DNA from: Salvator merianae
Lineage: Eukaryota > Chordata > Lepidosauria > Squamata > Teiidae
Length of the DNA: 64,000 nucleotides
Direction of reading: 5' to 3'
NCBI GenBank assembly: GCA_003586115.2
Contig: QVOM02000042.1
Location: 72,647,447-72,711,446 of the forward strand
Part shown: positions 25,205-37,492 of the stretch, one piece after another
Layout: every line of letters begins with the position of its first letter
Position numbering within the stretch: position 1 is the first letter of the stretch
Made by a program: the position numbers and the translations under genes
Notes under the pieces: generated by a model
The model's input: the letters and a program-made list of their open reading frames with translations, nothing else
Told to the model about the DNA's origin: nothing
Databases searched by the model: none

Positions 25205-25648
25205 GGGCCTATTTGCACTTTTCACTAGTGAGTGTGGAGATGCTCACTAGTGAAGTGCATCTGCATTTTGTGGAGGCCCTCGTGATCGGGAGTGGGCTAC
25301 AGCCACTCCTGATCACTACTAGCTGTGGAGCACAAAATTGTGCTTCACAGTTGTATCGGAAACAGCTGGACTGCTCCCAGTGTGCAGCATGCATACCTCC
25401 TTCTGGGTGCAAAGGTGGTGTGGTGCAGCTGCGCAGTTGCTCCATGTTCTCAGTCACTGTGGCAGCAACCGTATGTTTTCCTGGTCGCTATCATGGCATG
25501 GGTACCCAACATTTGCACTGTGAGTGCTGGAAGCCTGTTGCCAGGATGTTCCAGCCTTTGCAGTGCAATTGGTTGCCACACTGCACAGTCTGTTCCATCT
25601 TGGAATGTTCAATTCCAAGATGGTATGTGTGGAAAGGCCCTAGAAATC
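25205..25648. mobile_element. String-of-hairpins non-autonomous element, copy 2
   Basis: It begins GGGCCTATTTGCACTTTT and ends near GTGTGGAAAGGCCC. Between lie back-to-back palindromes: CACTAGTGAG/CTCACTAGTG, GGAGTGG/CCACTCC flanked by GATC/TGATC, a stem around AGCACAAAATTGTGCT, and CCATCTTGGAA/TTCCAAGATGG. This order resembles copy 1 at 8018. Moderate-length open frames across it reflect GC content, not genes. Confidence 0.7.
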
Positions 25649-25959
25649 TATAGCGCAAACTGATAGTGTTAATATTGTTCCATTATAATAGTTCTCTGAG
25701 ATGGATTTGGCTATTACATATTATTCACGCTAGGTAGCACCATGAGATGATGTTACCTAGCCTGGTAGCCAAATGTCTGGAACAACCAAATTCACCTCGG
25801 AGTATTACAATGGAACACGCCAATTTTGAGCCATTACAGATTTTCCTGCCATAAGAAATGTTAGCATTATCCACAAGCACCATAACAAATCCATTGGCTC
25901 CAAGGTCTGACTTTCCTTTCTTTTGATGCTGGGTGTCCACAAAAGCAAAGAGAAGGTAA

Positions 25960-26085
25960 AGACCACTGCTGAGTTGGGCACAACTCTGGTGACTATGTCC
26001 TATAGTTTTCTTGGCAACTAACTATAGAAAAGTGGTTTGGCATTGCTGCCTTCTGGTTTTTGTTTTGTTTTCTCTTTGGACAGCC
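25960..26085 (-). mobile_element. SINE remnant (BovB-tailed), antisense
   Basis: GAGTTGGGCACAACTCTGGT, AGTTTTCTTGGCAAC and GTGGTTTGGCATTGCTGCCT match the 3' half of the better preserved antisense SINE at 56771-56964. The tRNA-like head is missing. Confidence 0.5.
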
Positions 26086-29000
26086 TAATCTAGCCTATGG
26101 TGCTTGAATTTTCTAGTAACTGCCAGTCAAATGCCAGCCAGATCCAGCCCTTCATACCTTTTTGCAATCAGCCAGATTTGACTATGTGCTGCCACCAAAA
26201 GGCAAAAGTAGGAGTAAAACCAGAATTATTTGCAATATAATGTAAAAGTGGAAATGGAACCAAATTCTTCATATGTTTATAGTGGCAATGGTAGTGAACA
26301 GCAGGTAAATGGAAGTAATTTTACCTTAGAGTGGACTGGGGAAAAGGCTGGGACTAGCTGCAGCAAACCAGGAGTATGAAGTTGTTGAAAAGATTCATAT
26401 TCACTGGATTTAGAAGATTTTTCTCTTCTCCCCTGCTGCCATGGTAGAGGTCCTACAAAAGTCCTAAGCATTCTAAGCTTTCCTGATTAATTTTGGGTAG
26501 ATTTAAATCTGCAGTTAAATCTTTAAGGTGATTAGTCACACTGATTAAAGCTTGCAGCCTGGCTTATTAAGGTTTAGCAGTGAAAATATTTGCTCATATA
26601 CTGCCAAAGAGGTTAAGAGATGTGTGATTAAGGATATGGCGTGGTAAGATTTGTTTTCCTTTAGGCTATGATCAGACATAACAACAGAGGTACTTCAGAG
26701 AAACAGTGTGTGTCCCTCGTGTCCCTAACTTTCTCCAATCCACCTTTTCTAGCATAGAATGTCCATGAGAGGGGGAAGGGGCAGCCTGATGTGTGAACAT
26801 TTCCACCTCAGAGCCTTTAAAAAGATGCCTCAGAGATCCTTTTTTTTTGTTTTGCTGTGTCTGAGCACAGCCTGAGTCTTTCAAAAAGTGAGCACAATTT
26901 TACCTGTAGATATCTGAGTTGCTTAGAGTTGTCCAGTAAAGGAGGACCCCATACATTGAGCAGTCTTGTGGCAAAATGGCATGTTTATTGTCATGTGCAG
27001 GGACACCACAGAATTTGTACATGTGCCCATGATTTTTAAACAGTTTTTACTTCTCATTTTTAAAGTTCAGGGCCTACTTGCTTACATAGTGATCTTCAGG
27101 CCGCAGATATCAGTACTTTTCATTATGTGAGCAGGTTTGCCAAACTGTGTCACTATACCTTCAGATGGTTAGTGAAGATGCACTTTTTTTTTTATGCCCT
27201 TGCCATTAGTGAAGAAAAAAGTTGCTCGCTTTCCTTTGCACTTTTGATTTGCTTCGAAATTCGAAATCATATCATTGTACTTCTAAAAATAAAAATTGCC
27301 CTCCTTGATACTTTTTGGTTTAGGATGGAAAATAAATACATTTGTTGTGTTCCAGATAGGTTACAGTTCTCATTAGACCATCATGGCCACTGGCTGGGAA
27401 TAATGTTTTTGTCATTCAGGAACTTCTGGAGCCACATGCTGGCTGTTTGTACTGTATGAGTTTAATTGTTGAAGGTTGATGTTAACAGGTATGATGGAGA
27501 ACTGAGAGGCCACTCATATGTGGAGAGGGTTTATAGGTCTGTGCGAATGTGGGTACCTATCTCCCAAACGTTGTGATTGTCACAGTTCAATCCATGGAGA
27601 AAGATGCAGTTTACAGTGTGATGATTTAGGGATAATCCCGTGTTAAAATCTCACGCTATTACAAGAGGCTTTAGTTTTTAATCTTTTTTTCCCCTCTTCT
27701 CCACATTCCCGAACATCAGCATCACAGTGCTTTCTTAAAGCTCCACATGAGCCTTTAGAATGCAGATTTCACTGCAGTCAGCGCTCTACTAATGAACTTT
27801 TATCCAAACAAATTTGAGCACTTGTGTTCTAGTGGAGTTTTGTTTTTAAAACAGTTGTCCTCCAAGTTGCCATGTTTTTCTAACTATGATCACAACAGAG
27901 AAGGTAGAAATATTTTTTATCTGTCTAGTTCTTCCAACGTTTCTACTTAGAATTCGGTGGAATGTGTTCTCAAGTGAGTGCACAGAAGATTGTAGCCTTC
28001 AGATAGGACTCTTCCCTGCTTGAAGAGTAATTCCATACTTTATTTGTAAAGTTCATGAATTAAAGACCTGCTAATGCAAATTTTTATTTAATTGAAAAGT
28101 ACACAGATATTCCACACTGGCCAATATACCAGACCAGCAAGATCTGCTTGTAAATGAGTTCTTCTAACTCCCTGTGCGAGAAACTTTGTATTGACGATTG
28201 CTTTTATATAATGCCAGCTGCTTCGCTAAGGTGACTCCTGAATATATAATGCAACAAATTGGAAAATAGCATTTTTACTTCCTTAACTCATTTTAAAATT
28301 ATGAACTGCAACTGCATTACAGACACTATAAGAACTGTATTTGGCATGAATCATCTTCTTGACTTACCCAGGAAATGATGTGTGTTTTCCAAATGACATG
28401 AGGCTTGAAAATGATTTAAGTAATTTTCCTTCACAAATAATATTTTAGAATGTGTTTTTCTATCTTATCCCAGCTGATCAGACCCTTCAAATACTATGGT
28501 GTAGGGAAAGGCCATATTAAATCTGACCTAGCTTTTAGTGTTTAGAATGAGTTTGGTCACAAGCAATCCCTGTGAGATGTATATGGTAAAACAGATTACA
28601 TGGTAAACTTCATAATCATATCTATGATGCAAAATACCTTTGGCAGTGACTGCAGAAAGGCATGTTATCTCTACCATTAGTGTTTTTATTATCCTGGTTA
28701 TCTATAATGCTAGTTTTCATGTATGGTTTATAGAAAACCTCTTTTCCTTTCACATAAATGGATATATTTATGGGTTTGTCTCAGCAAGCATCATTTCTAG
28801 ACATCCAAACTCACTTGAATCAGGAAGTGATTGTTTCTTTGTGACTAGTAAATGGGCCGGAACAAATCCTGAAATGGTTTGTTGGGAGCTGCAGGGTTAT
28901 TGTAGCCAATTGGAGTAGAAAGATATAGTTACATGCAGCATGCCTAGTGCGTTTTTACATGCATGGCTTTTAATGCAAATTCTTCTATTCTGATTGGTTC

Positions 29001-31254
29001 TGGCTGACCAGAGAAGGGTATTGCAGTAACAGAATTTGTGGGATATCTATTGTACTGTACCTCTCCCAATGGTGTTGCTTACCGACTGAGATGTATTAGA
29101 AGTATTATTTTCTCTTATCTTTAATTGTGGCATTATTTGTATGTTTGAGTACTTTGCACTGACAAAATTTTGTTCTACAACTGAGTTCCTGTAACCTTTC
29201 TAATCATAAAGAGTGGAAACAATAGCATTCATGCTGCTGGTTTTACCATCTTCCTGCTTTCCTCTGGCTTTGCCTTCTCATGGGGAAAAGGAAGGTTTTA
29301 TGCATGGCACTGCATTCTTCTGTTCCCCAGCAAGTAAGAGCTGAGACTTTGGCAAGCCTGATCCACTGTGAAAATATAGGGGCTAGAAACTTGCTTGTAA
29401 ACATGGAAACAGATTGTTCTTCCCAATAATTTCATTTGCACTTTCCCCTTCTTTTCATGAAGTGGGAGCCCTAACTACTTCCTCGTACTCGTGCATTCAC
29501 ATTTTTGTCCAGAATGAAAACAAGAGATGTTTCAGTAAAAGAACTAAAATAATTTGCAAGCAGCAAAGTCTGTAGTGGCAGAGTGTTGGAGGGCTTTCTT
29601 TTTTAAGGTCATCAATGAAAATATTCTCATTGTGCTATGATGCCAGCCTTCTCTGGTATAAATGTACAGGAGGAGCTAGCTATGTTGGCTTTTACTTGCT
29701 TTCTACTTTGCGTTGCTGCCCAGAAAGAAAGAATAAAATTAACTTCCATTAGTCATTCATGTCAGCTTAAAAATTATAACCAGTAGAGGCTTAAAAGAAA
29801 AAGGGCAGGGAAAAAGCTTACTGTAGCTATTCCGCTTTAAGCTGCTGAGGTGGGCTCATCTTCAGCTGGAGAGCCTGAATGAGACTGCAGTTCTCTCTCT
29901 AGTTTCATAATGCTTCGAATGCTGCCATTTACATCACTGTGTGCAGTGCAGGGCAACGGGCGGCGGCGGCTACTGCCGCCAGGAAATTTGAAACTATACT
30001 GATTCCAGTTGACTTAGAACAGCCAGCAATTGAATTAAGCTTGTATCCTTATTAGCTAAACTGATGATCTCTGTGTTTACATTGACCAATGGGTAACTGC
30101 TGGAGCTACAGTAATCTCTGTGAGTAGTCAGCCTCTGTTCAACAAAATTCTGTCTTTTTGTTCAGTGAGATGATAGGGGTTTTATAGGCACACGCAGGCT
30201 CCCATCACATGTGTGTATGAAGTAGCCCTCTCATTTTCCTAGATCACTAATGTTGTTTTGCTTCCTAGGCTCATTTTATTCCACTGCTGGGTTGCCCAGG
30301 ATCACAGTTCTTGGAATGTTCACCGACTGGAGATTTATGTGTAGGATGGATCATATTTATTCCACTGCTCAATTAAGTTTGGGATTCTTAAAAAACACCA
30401 GTCATCAGGAAGACACCAGCTGCTTCGAGGCTATATTTGCCGGAGTGGCTCAGCTTTCTCATGCAGTCGTCAATATCACAAAGCATAAATGCGTTTTGCT
30501 AGCGGAAATGAAAACAAGATATAAATGGGGGAGAGACAACAAAATGGTTACCTGGGATTGGGGCTGGATTGACCCAGTTCCTTTTTCACTGTGCATGATT
30601 TTTCTGCTTTTCTTCAGTGGAGTAGCACCTAAATTTTGCAGTGCTTCCTCCCCTCCCATGTTACCTTAGAAGCAGTTATGTAGTAGTGTGGGGGAGGAAA
30701 GATTGGTGCAGTGTGCCCGTTGCTTTAACAAGAGCCGATGCTGTATGGTTTGATGGGAATGAAGGAGGAGTTTCCCTTAAAGAGCTTGAATGCTTTAAGG
30801 CTTTGCCTCTTTACCACTCGGTAATGTTGCCTATACCTGACCCTGGCTATACATGAGCACTGAGGAGCCAGATCATAGATGATAGCTTTGATTCAGTAAT
30901 AAGGTCATAGTCAGTTGCAATTGGAAGTGCAACGTGAAATTGCATTTGGTTATTTTCCCTTTCTCATTGACAAACGGCAGACTGCTGAATTCTTACTGTA
31001 ATCAAAAACAGAGGCTACTCCATAATGTTAGGTGCTAAATTGTCGTAACAGCACTTATTGGCATGTGCTTTTGAGTTTACAGAAGTGCTTTGTATTTGCT
31101 AGTTTTAGAATAATTCTGAATGGGATTGGTATTATACTCCAAATTATGCTGTTGAAATGAAAGGGGGACTGAGAAGACAGTGTCTTGTTTAAATCAGCCT
31201 TCCATGTCCCAGAAGAGCCATGATTTGAATCTAGAACTTCTGGATACATAGCTT

Positions 31255-31625
31255 AGGCTGCATCCACATGCATTAAAAATGCAACTAGAGGTGGTTGCAT
31301 GTGGACACTGTTGTTCCAATCCCACCTCTAATCCATATTAAAGTGGATCGTCTGGGCTTCAATGGATTAGTCTATCTGGATAGTTCATAGACTGCAGTTC
31401 ATTATAATATTATATAAAATCAGTACAGCATTGAAATGAGATAATTGTAAAATCACATTTTAAAAACAAGCAGTACAGACTGCTCCTTAGCAAGATGGCA
31501 GTGAGGAAGCAGCCTCTGCGGCGAACTCCATATGTTTGGCCTTTAATGGAGATTAGAGGCACTAAGGTGTGAATGCCACATCTAAGTTGCTTTTTAGTCA
31601 CTATTTTACTGTGTCTGGATACCAC
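31255..31625. mobile_element. Inverted-repeat MITE-like element
   Basis: It starts GGCTGCATCCACATGCAT, with TCCACATGCA repeated inverted as TGCATGTGGA after a short spacer. Hairpin segments follow (AATCCATAT..TGGAT), and it ends near GTGTCTGGATACCACC. The ends partly resemble MITE family A. The right boundary is uncertain. Confidence 0.45.
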
Positions 31626-31837
31626 CTTAGTCTTGTAGGCAGTGTAATAGATGCAAAAGTTCAAACTGATAAAGAAATGTAAATAGAATTGGTCCATAAA
31701 TGTCTTGCTTTGCTTGACATTCTCTTACCTATGGAGGTGAGTGAGTTGAGAAGGTGAGTCAACTATGAAGGAAAGAATATAGGTGCTTGTTGTTCATCTT
31801 CTTTGCCCTATTTTTCTGCTGCCTGGTCACTCTACTG

Positions 31838-31970
31838 CTGGAGTGGTCAAACTAGGGTCCTCCTAATGTTGTTGGATTGCAACTACCACGAGAGCCAACC
31901 AGTGGTATAAGTTGATGTGAACAGAATTCAGCAATATCTGCAGGGCCATAGGTTAGTCATCTCTTCTCCA
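31838..31970. mobile_element. Palindromic MITE, family B, degraded copy
   Basis: GTTGTTGGATTGCAACTACCA near the left end, with an inverted but worn counterpart near 31920-31965, resembles the family B copy at 33736-33914 (GATGTTGCTAAACTACATTC). It is old and partly lost. Confidence 0.4.
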
Positions 31971-32214
31971 CCTCTTTAATCCTATCCACCTACCCCATCT
32001 TGCCTGAGCAGAGCAGAGGAGAAAGAGCAAGCTGGGAAGATGCTTCATCAGGTCCCAGCAATGGCTTCTCCCTCCTTCAGCTGACAACATAACAGTCACC
32101 TTGTTTGAGGGAAGTGAAGGAAAAATAAGAAGCTGGGAAGATCTCCAGCAGTTGCAAGCGGTGGCTTGACCTCATGCTATCAATATTGTTTAAGGTCAAT
32201 TGATAACACTGTTA

Positions 32215-33070
32215 TCTTTGTATTTGATGAGAGCAGAAGGAGTTGGCATGACCTGTATTGTTGAAATGTGGATAGGAGGCCTAGGGAAAATCAGTGATAA
32301 CTATGGATGGATTGGAAGGCACTGGTTCTGTTCCTACCTGCAGGGATGCTTTTAGAGAGTGGCACTGGAATATTATGCTGTCGTTTATGCTCAGTGCTAG
32401 AAGGTTCCAACCTATCTCCAGGGATGTTTAACACTTAGGTGGTACAAGGCAGTCCTTGGGATGTTAAAGTGTGGTGTCACCAGCATATGGATGACAACCA
32501 GTTCTATTTTATGGGGGAGGAAATGTGATGTAGACTGGTGCCTGGAGACAATAATGGTTTGGATGGGTGTCAATACGGTGAATCCTACCAAATTGGAAGT
32601 ACTGTGTGTCATTTGGTTCTTGGGTCTGAGAATTCAGAAATGTACTTGTCATGATGAGGTTGCATTATCCCTGAAGGAGTTCTGTGTAGCGTGAGGTGCT
32701 TCTTGAGTCTTTGCTGTTGCTAAAGACCTGAATGGTAACTGGAGCATCAATGAGTCAGATTGAAACCACTTCTAGAGAAGGGTAGGCTGGCTACAGAGAC
32801 CCACTTGTTGATACTTTCACAAGTGAGCTACTGTTAAGCTTGCACATCCTGTCGTATAGGCCCACCTGGCTACTTTGATTTTTGAATAATGTTTTCCGGA
32901 TTGCACCATTGCCTATAGAGATCCATCTAGTGACAACCAGAAGAAGGGCCATTTCAGCTGCAGTATCCAGCTTTGGGAAGAGAACACCTTATTTTTTTAT
33001 AAGAAAGTGTATATTGCTTATAATTCCAGTTCATCCCCAAATATCTTTGTTTACATCTGTCTTCCCATAA
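32215..33070 (+). mobile_element. Degenerate L2/CR1-type LINE fragment
   Basis: GGTGTCACCAGCATATGGATGACAA corresponds to the CHQYADDTQLYF active-site block seen at 11780, with the YADD altered here. Nearby AGACTGGTGCCTGGAGAC and GGTGAATCCTACCAAATTGG fit the downstream palm region. The rest is badly decayed. It appears related to the LINE at 11.1-13.5 kb. Confidence 0.6.
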
Positions 33071-33735
33071 ATTCACACTTTCCTCCATAATTTCAGGATA
33101 TATGTCTGTAGTCAGTATTTTCAGAAGCCCTTATCCATGTCAAAGCTCTCTGCAGATGAACAAATGTCAAAGAACATGCCCTCTTTTAATCTAGAAACAC
33201 AAAAATGTTTTTTCCAGTAATTAGTACTGTGAAAATATACGTCTGTGGATCTTCTTGTTTTCTTGCATTACAAGGCTTGTTTAGTCCATTTCAGATGCAG
33301 GACAGTCAAAACACCCACATATATACAAGCAAAGTAGTGATAGGCAGAATGCAAAAATGGATCTAGTGCACAGGTAGCCATTGTCTCATTGTAGATGGTT
33401 GTGTCGATATGACCTTAGGTCCCCTTGAATTGTTTCCTAAGCAACAATTGTTCATTGTCTTGTAGCAACCATTTAATGCATGTAGATATAGTAAAAAAAG
33501 CTGCATGTCAGCAAGCTGCCCATCGAATAAGGCATAGTGATTAGACATTGGACTATTATGAAGCAGAAATCTTGTTTCTGTTATGACCTAATTCCTGTTT
33601 CCTTATTGGGATGATAAATCTGTGTCTTGGTTACATACTCCAGCCTGCAGTTTGGGACTTAATTGTTAAATACATATTTCTACAAGCAAATACACAATTT
33701 GCTTGGACTTAAATTTCTTGGCTGTAGAAGCCAAA

Positions 33736-33914
33736 CCGTGGCCTTCCAGATGTTGCTAAACTACATTCCTCATCTGTCAGGGCTCTTAAATTGTGGTCTC
33801 CCAAATATTTCTGGACTACAACTCCCAGAATTCCAATCAGATCATTCTGGGGCTGGCATGGAATGTTGGGAATGGAATGTGGGAGTTGTATTCCTGGAGC
33901 ATCTGGAGGAACCC
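33736..33914. mobile_element. Palindromic MITE, family B, copy 1
   Basis: The left arm GTGGCCTTCCAGATGTTGCT and inner GACTACAACTCCCAGAATTC are mirrored by GGGAGTTGTATTCC and GCATCTGGAGGAACCC on the right. This layout is widespread in squamate genomes. Related worn copies lie at 31838, 37385 and 44035. Confidence 0.7.
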
Positions 33915-34901
33915 AATTAGAGACTGCTGCTCTAATTCCTTGCCATTGTAGACTGACTGGGACTTGTAAGGGTAATTGTTTAGCAATATCTAGAATACTG
34001 ATTTTGCCACATTTTGGTGGCTAAGATCCAGTTTGGACCTTAAACACTCCATTCAAGCATCATTGTATCCAATATTTCCTAAATCAAGGATTGCTAATCT
34101 TTTTCTGCTTGTTGACATTTTGAGAGCATGTTGTGAGCATCACTTATTTTGCCGCTTCCTCCATTTGAGAAGGCATCAGAAAGCACCAGGGAAGCCCCCA
34201 TGGGCACCATGTTATTGACCCCTAATCTGTGAGCTTCTTCCCAAAACTTTCTAGTGGCCTTTTGAAACCTAATCTGTATTTATGAAAAAAGTGTTTGGAA
34301 CCCTGTGGGTATTAAGAGGAAGCATGGTATTTGGAGAAAAGTCACTTGTGAAGGGATTTTATGGGACTGTGTGAGTCTTGATCTCTTCTTCTTTTTCCAC
34401 CATATGCACTCCCCACCTCCGATTTGGGGAGTGGAACAGAAACTAGGCTCCATGGTCTCAGAGGTGTTTGGTGTCTCTTGATTGCTGTCACAGGCCAGAG
34501 ATGGGATGGGAGGTAATGTACTAATTTATACTGCAAGCGATAGATCAGTTTGTATTTACACTGTACATCAGTATATGGTTGGGAATCCTCATGCCTCAGG
34601 ACAATACTTTCAGTGGCTGCTTCTTTTTAATCAGATCCTTTTATCCTGTGAAGATCCAGTTAAATAGGTGACTCCACCCAGTTATCTTTTATTCGAGTAT
34701 TAAAGTTTTGTGAGCCTCTCTCCCCACAGAGAAGTGACTCGCCTTTGTAAAAGAGATACAGAAAGCAGCCTAGGGTTGTTGTAACTGTTCAACATTTGAA
34801 CCAATTTCTACATGCCTTAACTGCGCTCACTGAAGGATTGCTTCAAACTTTTGCACTGTTTTCTGATTGTCCTTCTCCAAAAAAAATCTTCACGCCCAGT
34901 C

Positions 34902-34929
34902 TTGTGTGTGTGTGTGTGTGTGTGTGTTG
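34902..34929 (+). repeat. (TG)n dinucleotide microsatellite
   Basis: About a dozen tandem TG units, followed by a shorter TGTGTG run. Length variation between individuals is likely. Confidence 0.95.
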
Positions 34930-35431
34930 TATCTGTATTGTGTGTGTAGAAAACAGAGGCTGCTTCAATCCCTTTTTTGCTGCTGCTTCTAGGAACCCCC
35001 ACAAAAGGTGATCTTTGTGTGGATCAGTAGAACTTGGCACTAGCAAGGAGACGGTTTATTTAAATGACTTTAATTACTCATTTTGGAAATTTTGCTTGGA
35101 TAGCCATGCTCACTAAAGATTTCCAGCACTTCTGGTAGAACTATGGGCCCGAAAGTACCAAGGGGAGAAGGAATGTCCAATGAATTCAAGCCTCGTGTAA
35201 ATAGGTCTGCAAGCTATTTAGGCATTTCTAACTTGGAAATCTATCTTCCAAAATATGTTGCTGTCCCAAATCCCAAAGCTGCTTTAAAAACAAGTCCAGT
35301 AAGACTACTGCCTAAGAAATTACATCATGCAGCAGAGACTAAACAGCAACACTGTTTCCATCTAGCAGGACTGCAGGCATTATTTGGGTAATGGAACTAA
35401 ATTCCTGTGTTTTTCTTTGTTTTTATTGCAG

Positions 35432-36392
35432 GCAGCCATGGAGGTAGTAGTACCCTCCTCCCACACATCGTCACCAATGAATTCCCAGAATATGGGGCGG
35501 TGGAAGAAGGTGCCAAAATGCTGGAAATATCTGAGACTTGTGAAGAGACTGTAACGAGTGCTTCAGATGAGCTGCCAAGTGACCAGCTGCAGCTTGGTCT
35601 TCATGCGAACAGCAGTCCTGGAGATGGAGTCAAATCATTTTCTCAGATGTCCCCCAAAGAGGAAAGCTTAGGATCTGAAACGGTACAGGGCAGAGAAAAT
35701 AATGCTTTTGGTTTGGAGACGCAAGTGGAAGAAAAGAGGCAGACTGGCAAAGAGGTGGAAGAGGCAGCCAGTGAGAAGGTTCTTGCCGGCCAAGAAAAAC
35801 GCACAGAAATGTCTCTTCCATCTGAACTGGCAGCAGAGAGAAAATTGTATTGGATCACAGAAGAAGATTCTGTGGTCTTAACTGTGGAAATACAGCCCGA
35901 GGCTTCTCAAATTGCTGCTGGTGGAACTGAGGGCGTCCGCAGAATCTGTGAAACAAGTTGCCATATTCCGTTGGAAGATCCAGGGAGAAAAGAGGAGGAT
36001 GTGACTGGTGAAGCCTGGGAAGACTTTGAGCGGGAATTTTCTGTGTTTGATCCAGAAAAAGCGGAGAGAGCCTTGGAGAGGAGGATATCCAAAGAGACAG
36101 TGGCCAGCAAGCATGTGGAGTTTCAAGGGGTAGAAATCCTTTGGATCCAAAAAGCAGAGGAGCAGAAGGGTCAAAAGCCATCTGAGACTGATAGCGTAGA
36201 AAGGAGAACATTCACTAGTATATCAAGCCACCAGACTTCATCTGCTGTTGTGCCTGAACGCCCTTGGAATGTCTCCTGGGAAAATTTCAAGTCTTTAGCT
36301 TCGCTGGCTGAAAGTGAAGAAGATGAAGTATTTGTAATAGAAGAAGAGAAGAACAGGGTGGAGGAGAGGAAACCTGTGACAGAAAAGGACAG
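35432..36392 (+). CDS. PSD3: PSD3 coding exon 3 (large N-terminal exon, residues about 45-364)
   Basis: Acceptor TTTTTATTGCAG, donor GTAAAA at 36393, length 961 bp, one frame open throughout. The exon opens with GSHGGSSTLLPHIVTNEFPEY, matching the start of the large PSD3 exon in other vertebrates. Near its end it carries the conserved block VEFQGVEILW (residues about 273-282, bases 36115-36144). The sequence between these blocks is rich in Glu, Ser and Lys with no predicted fold, and I cannot align it well to the mammalian protein, which suggests a fast-evolving disordered linker. It entirely precedes the Sec7 domain. The intron after it is phase 2. The donor is followed at once by an A-rich run (36395-36411), which leaves the GT site intact. 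The stop TAA seen on reading through is intronic. Confidence 0.93.
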
Positions 36393-37384
36393 GTAAAAAA
36401 AAAAAAAAAAGGAAAAATAGGAAAAAAGTCTGTCTTTTCAGATGTAGAACAAAAGTGCCCCTGCTTTCTGTTTCGTTTGTTTTATTTTTTTGGTGGCACT
36501 GGGCAGAATGCTGGAGATCATAGCTTTGAGAGAAATTATTTAGGCCTTCAAATCCAGCATGCAAATATTCAAATCAAAATGCTTCCAGCTGATCCCTGTC
36601 TAGCCTCCATTTGCACAAATGTAATGAGGTAGACAATATACTCTTTTTCAGTCACTGATTCCCTTGCTAAACTACTTGCTGAACTGTCTTTAAGTGCCAA
36701 GAAGGTTTTTCTCATGTTCGACTGGAATTTGCTTTGTTGTAACATAAGCCCATTATAATATGTCTGATATTTTGATATGATAGAAAACAGGTTGTGACTG
36801 GAATTGTGCACAAACTGAAATGTAATGGTTCAGTGTGAATCGTACCAGCGACCCTTGATTCAGGTTTGCGTCGATCCATGTTTTCTGAACTACAGAGTGG
36901 TTTGCTTTGCATGCCAACCATACGAACTGCTCAGTTCACTGCGAACCACAAGCCAACCAAAACAGTTCAGCACATCAGTTTTTACTTCTCAAGGCTAGAC
37001 ATACTTTCTTTAGCTTCACGATGTGGGAAGGCTAATATTTATAGTACTGTTTAATACACAACTGCATATGTAGTCACTGAAACTGTAGAATACAGCTACC
37101 ACAAGTATACCATAAGAGTTTCAGAAAACTCTGTTCCTGTGCAACTTAAAGGTCACTGGGCTATCTCAACAAGTTGCCCAATGGAATGTATCTCTCCATA
37201 CATATTTTTGTAAAGTTCCTTCATGGGAGAGAAATCCTCAGTTTTTCATACCGCAGCCAACTGTTAAGTATTTGTCAAACTTTGAGTAAAGTCAAACCTT
37301 ACTTTGTGGAGAGCAGATTCACTTGTGAAGGGGTACACTCAAGGGATCACAAGAAGTATAACAAATGTCTGTATCTGCATGCTT

Positions 37385-37492
37385 AACCGCAGCCCTCTAG
37401 CCGCTCCTGAATTACATCTCCCATCATTCTTTGCTCCTGGCCAGACTGGTTGGGGCTGATGGGAGTTATAATTCAGGAACACACAGAGGACC
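37385..37492. mobile_element. Palindromic MITE, family B, copy 2
   Basis: TCCTGAATTACATCTCCCATCA on the left is mirrored by TGATGGGAGTTATAATTCAGGA on the right, around a CTGGCCAGACTGG centre. It is shorter than the copy at 33736. Confidence 0.6.

Larger units (their letters stand above)
16278..35431 (+). other. PSD3: PSD3 intron 2 (about 19 kb)
   Basis: Bounded by GTAAGC and a TTTTTATTGCAG acceptor. Named repeats inside are the BovB LINE (22.3-24.8 kb), a string-of-hairpins element (25.2 kb), a SINE remnant near 25.96 kb, small MITEs near 31.3, 31.85 and 33.74 kb, an L2-type LINE at 32.2-33.07 kb and a TG microsatellite at 34.9 kb. I recognise nothing in 16700-20950 apart from weak MITE-like remnants. 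In 26.1-31.2 kb I see almost no repeat, only a possible MITE remnant near 26.65-26.85 kb, so that part may hold unique intronic or regulatory DNA. A small GGCGGCGGCGG patch lies near 29958. Confidence 0.85.

Noticed and set aside
25213..25663. Overlapping open frames of 110-146 codons
   Set aside because: They coincide with the string-of-hairpins element on both strands and in several frames, so they follow from composition and palindromes, not from a gene.
30250..30669. Open frame of 139 codons with hydrophobic stretches
   Set aside because: No start context, splice sites or family resemblance. The Phe/Leu-rich segments come from T-rich sequence, and the minus strand is open over the same region.
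35630..36211. Minus-strand open frames of 63-118 codons opposite PSD3 exon 3
   Set aside because: They are shadows of the real + strand coding exon and have no recognisable domain.
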